Assembly (NCBI GenBank): GCA_023053575.1
Contig: JAKZAP010000010.1
Coordinates: 11,741,225 to 11,805,224 of the forward strand
Length of the DNA: 64,000 nucleotides
Source of the DNA: Branchinecta lynchi
Taxonomy: Eukaryota; Arthropoda; Branchiopoda; Anostraca; Branchinectidae
Direction of reading: 5' to 3'
Below are positions 35,501-47,500 of the stretch, piece by piece. The stretch's first letter is position 1. The number at the start of each line of letters is the position of its first letter. Position numbers and translations under genes: made by a program. Below the pieces are notes generated by a model that saw only the letters and a program-made list of their open reading frames with translations, made no database searches and had not been told where the DNA came from.

Positions 35501-38500
35501 GTCTACTGTTATCACGTCTTTCTGTTTGATCTCTTATGATATCTCTATTTTTCTGTACGGAATCTTTATGTTTGGTAATAATATTATTATAGTATTCTCC
35601 AACTCTTTTTAGTACTTCTTCTCGGTTTCCGCGAGTTGATAGGTTCTTGTTTTTCAGAAATTTCTTTAATTCGCTTGTCTCTTTTTCTTTGTTATCATTG
35701 TATTCTTGTTTTAGTTTTGTAATGGTGATATTATTTTCTTTTATCTCATCTTCCAGAATGGTTCGTAATCTCGGTTCTGGTTTGTAGTCGGATGGTCTGT
35801 TCTTATTATGAGTTCTTTCGTTTCTGCGTTCAATTTTAATTTTATCTTCAGCTATCAAAATATACTTACTAAGATGGTTTATTATATTATTTGTTATTTC
35901 ATGTTTCTTAGCTCCATTTGTTTTGATTTTATTAATTTTCGCGTAAGTCCGCAGTTCATTATATGTGTATAGCGGTAATCTTTGTATAACCGATTTGTTG
36001 TTCGATATAACCTTTTTACAAAGCTGAATAACCTCTGCAGTATTCATCATTTAATAGGGGAACATTTTTATTAATAAATTTCTCCCGGCTGAGTTTTGTC
36101 AGCCGTAAAGAAAAGCACTGGTTTCAGTATGCGTTTCACAGAGCAAGCGCTGTCTATATTCTCTCCAATCAGTCAAGAAAGATTCCGTACAGTTTAGCAG
36201 GTGGCGGATGTGTTCCGAATCGCGAACCTTTCATTCAATCAAATAATTTCTGAAACAATTTTATTACATAATAAATGGAAGAATTAGAAAAGAAAATGTA
36301 TGTTTACCGTCGCAGTTACAAGTACTACAATCGTATAAGTAATAGCTTACTTGTATCCAAATTCCTCTTTTCGGCAGCAGGAATGTCTGCGTTTCTAGTG
36401 CTACCGCTAGCTTCTTTAAGTTTGGGTGCTGTCATCATCGAAATAATTGAAAAGCAATTAAGCATTGCTGATAGAAAAGCAGAATTTAGGACTATTTATG
36501 ATTTTTATACTGAGTTGTTGTCAATGCTAAAATGCGGACAGTTAACAATTGAGGAGGTAATTCAGAGAGAAACAGAGATGCGTAAAACCTTTCGATTTTT
36601 TCCTCGCGAAAAATACATGAAACAAGTCCGTCTGAATGGTTATAAATATTGCAAGAATACATCAATAGTTCAGAAGAATGTTCCACCAGTGTGACTCTTC
36701 ACACATAACCACCACCTAGCAACAAAATCTAGCTTATAACTCAATCAATGAAACACCAATTTATTGAGAAAACTTAATTCAACATTTATAGACTCAGATT
36801 ATCAAAATCAATCAACACTTCATCGGATAAGAAAACTTGCGCAGGATGCTCCTTGAGTAATGAAGACAATATCTCATCCTCTTGGATCGCTTTGCGAATA
36901 GCTTTTTCATTTTCGACGATGCAATAGTACCCTTTCCCACAGAAAGCTATTCCAGGATATTCGCGGACTAATCCATACAACTGAAGATATCTTCTTATTG
37001 TTGATTTGCTTTCTCCATATTTCTTAAATCGTTCTTCAAGAAAACACTTGTGCAGATTCTCAGGGTTGTCATTGAACAGTTTTTGCATGTACGCATACAC
37101 TTCACCTTTTTTCGCTTTTAGTAACACTGATAAATAATCCAAATACACCACCACTTTATTTAAATCAATAATTAAACGTTCTGCTTGTTCCAAACTGACT
37201 CCACATATTTTGCTGCTCAGCACCTTCTTGATGCTTACGTCCACTTTGAAGTTTCCAAACCTTCGCGAAGCATGTAAATTCGCTTTAATATCGGCTAAAA
37301 ACTGCACGCTCTTCTCTTTTTTCTTGTCAACAGAGGAACACGCTGTCGTACGGTCTTCACCTTCGACTTCATCTGAGGCTGTGACTACCTTACTCCACAG
37401 CGAAAGGAATGTTTCTTGCTCCGATTTCTCCAGTTTGAACAACCCATTCATATACTTTTTCGGAATGGTTGCTGTTTTCTTCTGAATCCCTTCGCTGTTC
37501 ATCTGAAAATAAAAATCTTTTAACGACCTTGATGATTCCTTTACAGAATTTTTGAAGGCCATTTGATTCCTACTTCATCTCGTGTGACGCGCTTCGCAAC
37601 ATTATCTAACCCAGATAATTCCTTTACAGAATTTGTGAAGGTCATTTGATTCCTACTTCATCTCGTGTGACGCGCTTCGCAACATTATCTAACCCATTAA
37701 AAATTCTTTACAGAATCTGTCAAGACCATCTGGTTCCTACGTCATCTCCTGTGATGCGCTTCGTCATCTGATAACTCGTGTGGTATATTTGATATTTGCG
37801 TAATTTTTTGTTTCAGATGCAGCTATTCCTATCTTGCTAGATATCTACCTGGATATCCTTGTTTTTATCGCTAGAAAACTAAAAATACTTACATTGGAAA
37901 TTTTTTCTTTCTTCAACACCTTCTTAATCTCAACTTGTTTACAAATGTCTCCTTAACCAGATGCGCGACACTATATATATTCGCGAATCTTCTCCGCCGA
38001 GTCTTGTTATCTGCTGGAGGTGACGCATCTAAATATTCTCGAATATTCTCGAATATTTAGTGTGACGCATCTCTCACACCACAGGTGTTACGATCTGCCG
38101 GTAATTAGGAGCTTTGGATTTTTATTTAATAAAATCATCCCCTAATAAATGGAGTCCACAAAGGAAGTCTTGAATACAATCAGAATGAATAAATACAATG
38201 AGACAATCAGGAAAGAAGAACTAGTTCTTGGATTGAAATATACTATTGTTAAAATGAGAATTGCTAAGACAAAATATGGTGATAAGTTGGTTGTAGTTAT
38301 TAATCATAATGACAAACCCTGTGATTTGTTTATAACACAGAAATATAATGCCATTGCTAACGAATTACTTTTAAAGAAAAATCTAGTTTTGCAGCCTATT
38401 GTACGCGAAAACAAGAACAAAGAAACATATGTGGATTTAGAACTGTTTACTCAGTAAAAAATTAAAAATGTAAAAAAAAAAAAAGAAGTAGTGTATATTG

Positions 38501-41500
38501 TAGTATTTTATATGTAGTAAAGGGTAATATTCTCATTTCTTGTATCCTTTATTTTGGAAGTAAGAAAATAAAAATGTTCTTAAAAAGGGGGATAATTTGG
38601 TAAAAAGGATGTTAAAATTTAAGAAATTGATGTTAAAATGGGGTTTTGAAATTGGGGGGAGGGTGGAGTAGAACCCGGTTTTATATACTACTCCTGTGCC
38701 TCAGCTTTTTATGGCACTTGCCCTTCGTCCAAGTGCCATATAGCCATCGCAATTTCTGTCTGTCTGGGTTTTGCTAGTTCGGGCACTTCCACATAAGCTA
38801 GGACGATGAAACTTGGCAGACAGATCAGCGACCCCAAATGATTAAGTTGGAAATAGTCACTTCCCCGATCCAAGCATTGTGGGGGGAGTGGAGGGTTCAG
38901 GGAATCTGGAATCTTGAGGAATCTTGAACAGATGATTGGATCTTAATGAAACTTGGTATTGGAAAGACCTCATGTCTCAGACGATCCACATAAAATCCGG
39001 ACCGGATCCGGTGACTTCTGGGGGAGTTGGAGATGGGGACCGGAAATCTGCTGAAACGCTTGGAGCTGAGGGATCAGAATAAAACTTGATGGGAAGAGCA
39101 AGCACAAGTCCTAGATACCTCATTGACATAACAAGACCGGATTTAGGCCCTATGGGGGGAGTTGGGGGGGGGGGGGATCTGGTATCTGATTAAACAGTTT
39201 GGTACTTCCTGATGCATTAGGACGATGCAACTGGGCTGGCATAACAGGTACTTGAATAAACAGACTTGACAATTGGCGTTTGCATGATGGATCATAGTGA
39301 GGGGGAGTAGCCGGAGGGAGAATCCGGAATTTTGCGGGATTTATAACTCTTGACGGTGATCTGATCTTAACGAAGCTTGGTATTTGGAAAGACCTCTATG
39401 GGGGGAGCTGGGTGGGGAGGGGGGTCCAGATTCCTGATTATCTGTCAGTTTGGTACTTCCTGATGTACTAGGACGATGCAAATGGGCTGACATATCAGGG
39501 ACTCAAAAACACTTAGAATGGAGGAATTGAGATGAAACTTGGTGGGAAGAACGATCACAAGTAGTAGATATGTCATTGACATAACCGGAACAGATCTGGG
39601 TACTGCGGGGGAGTTGGGGTGGGGGTCCGGATTTCTGGCGATCCTGCGAGTTCGGCATACTTCCTGATCTGCTAGGGCGATGAAACTTGTCAGGTATGTC
39701 AGGGATCCAAACAGATTGACTTGAGACCAGCCGTTTCCCAGATCCGACCATCGTGGGGGGAGTGGATGGATGGGTAGTCCTGAATCTAGTGGCGAGCATA
39801 ACTTTTGAACGGGTGATCAGATTTGAATGAAACTTGTCTGGTGGAAAGAGCTATCGCCTCGGTTCAGTGTCAAGTACGGGTCGGGTCCGTGGGGGGATGG
39901 GAGGGGGGGACCGGGAAACTCAAGAAACTCTAAAAGTAGAGGGATTGGGACGGAACTTAATGGAGAGAACAAGCATTATGCCTAGTGCCGAGTCTATGCC
40001 GCCTAGATTTGTTATTTGGCATCTGGGCCGGATTCGGCCAAGGTAGGGGGGGGGGGGGATACTGGAAACTTGCAGATGGGCTATGCTCGAATTTCAGTAA
40101 AACTTGATGGACAGGAACAGGGAATTAAGAGATACGACGTTTATGTTTTCAAGTCCTGTTCGGCCACAGTAGGGGGGAGTCGGATGGAGATTGTCGGAAA
40201 CTTTGAGGCTCGCATAGGGGTCAAACGAGTGCATCAGTTTAAATGAGGCGTACCGGAAAAAAAAGAAGATGCTTTTTATGCTCAATTTTTTAGTCCGAAC
40301 CAGATTTGGCCACGGTAGGGGGAGATAGAGGGAGTACCGGAAATTGTGTAGCACGTCTAGGGATCAAGCGAATGGATTTATTGGGCTGAAATTTGGAAGC
40401 TTGAACAGTCATGTGCATTTGCTACAGATAATCGAGACGATGCCGGACTGCTCAGAAGTGAGTGAAACTAGATATTCTATTTCTATTTCCGAACCACATT
40501 TTTGGATGGTGGGTTATTTTGTGACGTTCTCATCTACTTTCTTTGTACTGCCTATTCGAACGTCTAGCACCCAGGCATGGTGCTAGACATTTGAGCACCA
40601 TGCCTGAAAAGGGGCTAGTGTACTAGACTGGCCAGAAACGAGCCACAGAATTGTCAATCACCTCGGCAGTTGTTTGCCGAATTCGAGCCACAAAAATCTT
40701 GTTGGTCGCAGAAACATGCTTGTGGGCCGCACAAAACACAGTGCAAACACTCGAGCCACAATTGACCCACAAACTGTTTGTGGGAGCATGGATATACGCC
40801 TGAAAAGCTAACTACCAGTCAGAGATGGGTGAATCCGGATTCTGATTCGAATCCAGGTTTCGTCCTTTTGGCCGGATTCGATTCTGGATTCGAATCTTCT
40901 GCTTGTCAGGCTGGATTCGGATTCCAAACCCTCAGTTTTACGAATCCGCTCCAATTCCTAGACTTCGGCCTTCCAGCTTCCATTTTCCCAATTTTTACTT
41001 AGTGAGCCTAGGCAATCCAACTTTTTGGGCTCCCCCTCCAACCATCCTCAGTAATCTATTACATTATCTGATACCTTAAATATTACCTTAGATATCAATG
41101 CCTTCTGTCACCTCTGATTTTTAAACGATAACCTATGTACATGATTTGATTTTTTTTAAGGTCGGATTGAATCCGGATTTGATTACAGATTCGAATCCTC
41201 AGCATGAAATGGTGGATTCGGATTCGGAATCAGATTCGTACCTAGCCTTGGATTCGGATTTGAATCCTTTCATGATCGGACTCGCCCATCTCTGCTACCA
41301 GTTAGCCAAAAGTAGCGATAAAATCCAATTCTCAGTTTATGTATAAAAAAAAATCTCCTGATTTGATGACAATTTTGAGGTCATCGGCTGCCACATTAGT
41401 GTTTGAGCCTGATCAGGAAAAAACATCTTGCTAATAGTAAAATGTGCACAGCAATAGGAAATACTGATCCAATACTGGATAGGAATCAGATTATGTGAAA

Positions 41501-44500
41501 ATTAGAGTTTATTGACTTAAATACACAACCGTAGTAGAGCCAGCTGAAGCAAATAATGAGTGGGCATAGTAAATGGAATTGCTGCTTTAAGGTATGTGCA
41601 CACACAGTCCAATTTTCGCAGTTTGATGCAAATTTACCTCCTTCACTCGCGTCTTTTGACATACTGTGTGCAAGTTTCCCTATAGTGATGAAAGTTTTGT
41701 GTATCCATTTTCACATGTGAAATCGTATCCGACTGTATTTGCACATAGCTATCAAGTTAATGATAGTAGTCATGCCAAATTTTGGTGGTGAAAAGTGTGA
41801 AATGAAGCTGTTTTCCTGTGATTTCTACTTACATTTGAATGTTCTTTTCATCCTCTTGCCTGGTGCATGACTTTGGGATATTTTGCCTGGATGGTGGTTA
41901 AAGTAGTACAAAAGTCTTGCAATTCTTCGAAATGCTGCAAGCTGTCTATAAGAGTGCAGAAGAAATTTGAGGGAAAAGAGTACAAGATTTAAAAGAATAA
42001 CAATTTATGACTTTAATGCGGCTTTACTTTACTTAAGCAGCATTCAGTTCACCTAGAGTCATCCATCAACATTATCCTAAAATTGTCTGCAGTTGTTTCC
42101 TTCAAGAATATTAATGTTATTGTTGATGAAAAATTGTCTTTTTAGTAGAGTGAATCAAACATGAACAGACAAATGGATCTCATTGCTGCAATGTATTTTT
42201 CACAGGAATATTAAAAGAAAAAAAAAATCAGTCAGAAATCAGGATATTACGCAATGGTTTTGTAGAACCATGACTACAGCTTTTTAAGTAAAGCAACAAT
42301 AACGCCACACATTGGTTGAATAAAATAGCATCTAGGGCTGGTTGTTGGCAGTAATAGATAACTGTTGGTGAATCAAAAGTACCTTTAAACTACTATTTTC
42401 TGTTTGTACTCAGTTTAATTATTGGTCTGGTTTGAGTGTCTCAGGCATTTTAGGGATACTTTTTTTTTCCAGAAACATTGGGAGGAAGAACAAAAAGACA
42501 GAAAACAGAAAAAGCAGGAAGATTCACAGCTCTTGAGAAGCTTAGGCAGTTGAAGGGACAGAAGAATAAAGTAGATGTTGGAGAAATCGAAAGTGTTTAT
42601 GAAGTAGTTGACGAAGATGAATATTCGAAGAGAGTCCAGGAGAGACAGACTGATGATTTCATCCAGGATGATGGTAAGCAATATCTGTGATGGTAGGCTA
42701 TTGGTGTAGAAGTGGTGGCTTCTTAGCTAGCCTTTGCAATAAAGTGTACAAAAGGTGTTTCAGTTGCATGGGCGTCGCTATGTGGTCTATGTGTCTGACT
42801 TTTTACTATGTCTAGACATGTGCAGTCAACCACAAACCCCTGATTTTTGGATATATCTAGCATTTAGCATACCCTATGCCTAACGCTGGATACACTATGC
42901 CAGGTGCTGGATACTGTAACCCAGTAAAATATTGATGATTTGAGTGAAGCTAAAAAATCAACCAATCAGAACTCCTTTCTATTGAGGTAGGTCAGGGTTA
43001 GGTTACCAACAGGTATCCAGCGTTTGGCATAGGGTATCCAGCGTTAGGCATAGGCTATGCTAAATGCTAGATATATCCAGCGTTTGGCATAGGGTATCCA
43101 AAAATTCGGGATTTGTGGTAGACTGGACATGTGTGAATATGAGGCAATGGGGGGACTAATAGAAACTCCTCCACTTGGAGCGCTGAACCTAACAGTGCTT
43201 ATAATTTTTCTTGTTTCAGATGGTCTTGGGTATGTTGAAGATGGAAGAGAGATTTTTGATGATGATCTGGATGAAGAAAGCCTGGCCAAAGCTTCAAAAA
43301 GCAAGAAGGGCATCAAGCGATCCTCTGTTGGAAAACCGGACAAAGGAAACATCAAGAATATGCTTATGGCAATGCCAAAGAAAAAAGAAGTACGTAGTAG
43401 CCTTCTTTATGAAAGTTTATTGGAAATGGGCACACCATAACCTGAATGATTTACTTGTTGCCTAGTATAATACAGTCAAAAGTTTTGTTTTACGAATTAT
43501 GGTAAACTGGCCAAATCCGTAACCACTGAGAAAGAAACTGCTTCAAGTGCACTCTTCAATGAGCCTTGTATGAGATAAATTTGTGTAGTTTCTGTTGATC
43601 CATTTTTCTCTTTTTGGGATTCCATAACATAAGGGATACCTATGACATCGCAAAAGTTAAGTTGAGGGATACGTATGACATCGCAAAAGTTGTCCGTCCG
43701 TCTGTCGGTCCGTCCGTCTGTCGGTCCGTCCGTCTGTCGGTCCGTCCGTCTGTCTGTCGGTCCGTCCGTCTGTCTGTCGGTCCGTCCGTCTGTCTGTCGG
43801 TCCGTCCGTCTGTCTGTCGGTCCGTCCGTCTGTCTGTCGGTCCGTCCGTCTGTCTGTCGGTCCGTCCGTCTGTCGATCCGTCCGTCCGTCCGTCCGTCTG
43901 TGAGCACGATAATTCTCGAAGAGAATGAGATATTTTGACGAAACTTGGTGTGAGGATTCTTTGGGTCAAGGTTAAGGTCAAGTTCATAGATGAACTTAAT
44001 ACCTGAATACATGACATATCTCTGATGTTCCATGGACTCGACAGCTATGGAAGAGTTGGGGGGGGGGGGAGACCAGAAATCCAGAGAAACGGTTAGAATG
44101 GAGGGATCGGAGTCAAACTTGCTGAGAATAACAAGCATCTGCTCCAGATAAATTGTTTACACATTTGGACTGGATCCGGACACTTTGGGGGAGGGGGGTG
44201 GAAGGGTGTTTCCCAGAATTCTGGTTATGGCGGTTCTGGGGATTTTCACGACGAAACTTGGGAGGCGTATCAGGGACCCTATCAAACTGACTTGTAAATA
44301 ACAATTTACTCGATCCGGTAGTCGTGGGGGAGTAGAGGAAGGGGGAATCCGGAATATTGAGTCGTGCATAACTTTGGAACGGGTGATCGGATTTGAGTGA
44401 AATTTTGTAATTGAACAGAGGACATGTCTCTGGTGATCTTTTTCATGTCCGGACCGGATCCGACAACAACTGGGGGGGAGGGAGGGGGGGGGGGAATACG

Positions 44501-47500
44501 TGACCGGCTTAAACTGGAGAGATCGGGAAGGAACTTTGTGGGAATAACTAACAGATGCTCCGGAAAAATCATTTACAGAACCAGTCGCCGGGCTCAGGCG
44601 ACTGTGGGGGGATTTTCATGGGGAGTCCGGAATTCCGGTGATCGCGAGTTAAGGTACTTCTAGGTGTGCTAGAATAAAACTTGGCTGGAATATTAGTAAT
44701 TCGACAAGATTGGCTTAGAAATCGCCACTTTCCAAATCCGACCATTTCTTAAAGTAATCATGACCGCAAATTACGAAAAATACTTTTAAGCAAAATATGC
44801 ATTTTCATCAAATATGTATTTTCATGAGCCTATTACCATTTTTGCCTCAAAGGTTTTGCTTACAAATAAGGATCTAGCTCCCTTAAAGTGCGTATCTTCA
44901 CCGCAAGGTCGAAAAGTACTTTTTATCAAACGATACCTTCTAGCTACTAGCAGGCGAAACCCTAGACGAAGCAGAGGTCCGTCTCCTCGAAACGGGAAAT
45001 TACGCAGCAACAATTCAAAGAAGAAACGTACTTGATATAAATGTCGAAACCATATTGAAGACCATTGAACCGCCCAACGAAGAAGAGGAGTTCTAGAAAT
45101 GCCTTTTACAGTACTTTTTACTTACTAGTGTATAATAAAATAATATTCGACTCTGTACAAAACTCCCAAACAAAAAACTCCCGCCAACATTTTGCCTATT
45201 CTTGCAAGTGTCATAGAAGCTTTCAGCTCTTGTTAATTTTTTGTGTGTTCTTGCAAGAAAATGAAATAACAAAGTAGTGAATTTGTAGGCTAGCCGTCTT
45301 TGTTTTCAGATGGCTCGTGGCCCAAAATGTGTAGCGCGAAATTTTGTGGGTGTCCAATTAGGTAGAGATGCAAACGCGAAACAAAATCTAACTTTTTTTT
45401 GTTTACATTTGTGCATTTGTTTTTAGAAACCGACTAGGCTTACATTCTTAGGATTTTATTTTTTTCTTTTCAGAAAGAGGCAAAGCTTGATAATGATTCC
45501 ATCTTGGGAGAGCTAATGCAGGAGTTACAGCAAGAAGAGAGGACTCCAAAGCAGAATAAATCGATCGTACAGAATAGGCAAGTAATCAGAGCGTAATATT
45601 ATTTGTTACTTCACGAGCGAAGAAGGAGCTCTGCAGAACATCATCATCCTGACGAGGACCCTTGCCAAGAAGGGCCGAAATATCGCTGATGAAAAATCAT
45701 AGCTGACGTATCCGTTGTAAACATTGTTTGAATAAACATCATCATCATCATCATGATCACTTCTAAAAACATCATCATCATCATCTCTACAAATATCATC
45801 ATCATCACGTCTACAAACAGCTGTATCATAGTACAGCTCCGCCGAAAAATCGGAACGTCATCTTTTACAGCTGATTAGTTGTCTGCCTTTGTGACGTCAA
45901 GTCTCTGTCTCAGTTCTGGTACGGCTTTGGATCAGATTTTTCCATTTGATTTCGCCTCTTCGCGGCTGGGCAGCGTAACCTTGGTTACTTAGACTGACTC
46001 TAGCAGGTCTGTTGTCCTTAGGAAGTTAGTGATTGTTTTGATAATGGAGGCTTCAGCAGCAGGGGGGAGAGTAGACTGTAGGAAGGATCCAGTCGAGAGG
46101 TTGAGATGGTGCTTCTTGAACAATGACACCACCTGAGTTCTTTGTTGCAGCCCGGTTTCTCCACCCCTGCAGGTATCCTACGGTTTTTTTCATCTGGGAT
46201 GTGCAAGGGCGAATGGAGAAGTAGACTGGTATCAACTCAAACCTCACAGCAAGTACCTCTAGCTCCGCTCAATTTTTATCGGGGTATCCATAGTCGCTGC
46301 ATGGGACCAAAGATGGAGGTCCTATCGGATTAGTTGTTATTGCTATTAGCCAGGTTCATCGCTTGCCATAAAAAGGGACACTAGTCTAGAATTTTAGGAT
46401 CATACTGTCGTTCATGAATGAATGAGGTTCTTTATTCATTTGGAAAACTATTGTAACTTAAAATTATTTCCCACCCCCAGTTTTCAGAAGATATAATCAC
46501 ATGTAGCGTATGTATCTCATCCATCGCGTGCTGATAAGGATCATACGTCCAGTAATAACCGAGATCCTGGCGTGTGTCGGTCGACAAGTCAGTATGGTGA
46601 TGTTAGCAGGGGCGTCACGACTGGGGGGGGGGGGCGCCCCCTCCCAATACTGTCGGCCAGTCGGTAGAAAACAACCAAGTCGGCGCGAAGCTCCGCGATT
46701 TTTCGTAAAAACAGCTAATTTTTTCTTTTTCTGAAAATTAGTCCATTTTTCGTCAAAATAGTCGGTTTTTCTGAAAAACAGTCGAATTTTTTCAAAACTG
46801 AAATATTTTGTTGCCGAAAACAGTCGTTTTTCCTGCAGAAACAGTCGGTAAAAATTACCAGCCAGTCGATAAATGCCTCGTCCCCCCCAAAAAATTTGTT
46901 TTGGCTAGTAACGCCTCTGGATGTTAGGAGGCTGCAATGTATCATATGAAATCGTGGGAATACTCTTGATGACTATCTCTCGTTGCCGATGCAAAATCAC
47001 CGGCCTCGCCGGGTACCGAGCGGAAGAAAGGCAGAAGTGGTGTCACACCTGCTCCCAAAGATGGCCGTGATTTGACACAGGATTTGAGTCGTGGAGTTTG
47101 AGTCGTTGCGGAGACGCTTACTCCTTCCTGAGGATCAGTGGCGTTTTCTGGACAGTCATATAGAGTATTTAGAAGGATGAATAGTACAAGCCGACGGACC
47201 CTTGAAACCATTGGTCCCACAAGTTCTTGGTGATATTAGTTGCGTTTTTGCAGATGCAAATGATACAATGGTTTCTGTTACCACGGTAACTGGATTTGCA
47301 ATTAGTCGTTTTTGCAGCTACCGTGGTATCTGATATACGTTTGCCCTGCAAAATTGAGAGTTGCCGAAATTGCCGAAGTCATCCCAAAAGAAAACTGATA
47401 TTCAGTTGCATCACTAAGTGTCAAACTTCTTTCCCACCAATTTGACAAAAGTTGATGAAATTGAGATGACTTTTTCCGATACCACGATTAGTTACCACGG

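Larger units (their letters stand above)
24314..38692. mobile_element. Complete Polinton/Maverick (14,379 bp) in POLA1 intron 1
   Basis: A self-synthesising DNA transposon / virus-like element with identical 6-bp flanks, termini starting AGTAGTATATAAA and long terminal inverted repeats. It carries protein-primed PolB, retroviral-type integrase, FtsK/A32-like ATPase, adenain-like protease, and double- and single-jelly-roll capsid genes. Twelve of the ORFs lie on the minus strand; two small ones are on the plus strand. It is visibly more A/T-rich than the flanks. No nonsense break was found in any core gene. The two frame changes (protease, integrase) coincide with slippery sites, so I read them as programmed. 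The capsid set suggests a virion could be built; that is inference. Confidence 0.95.

Noticed and set aside
36120..36240. Possible tRNA-like fold upstream of PolB
   Set aside because: The arms do not form a complete cloverleaf; only the 7-bp hairpin at 36086-36105 is convincing.
37887..37892. Minus-strand GTAAGT as donor of a spliced leader for the 258-aa gene
   Set aside because: I found no convincing acceptor before 37562, and the upstream frame has no ATG after the nearest stop.
43691..43904. Regular repeats resembling a CRISPR array
   Set aside because: Simple tetranucleotide microsatellite with no unique spacers; eukaryotic context.
43497..44138. 213-aa ORF with RTDRQTDG repeats
   Set aside because: It is a GTCY microsatellite without stop codons; not a gene.
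45571..45583. Donor CAA|GTAATC for POLA1 exon 4
   Set aside because: Weak donor context, and joining gives a sequence unlike the family; the GC donor fits better.
46018..46247. Minus-strand ORFs as a retroelement fragment
   Set aside because: No reverse-transcriptase or integrase motif can be recognised; left unannotated.
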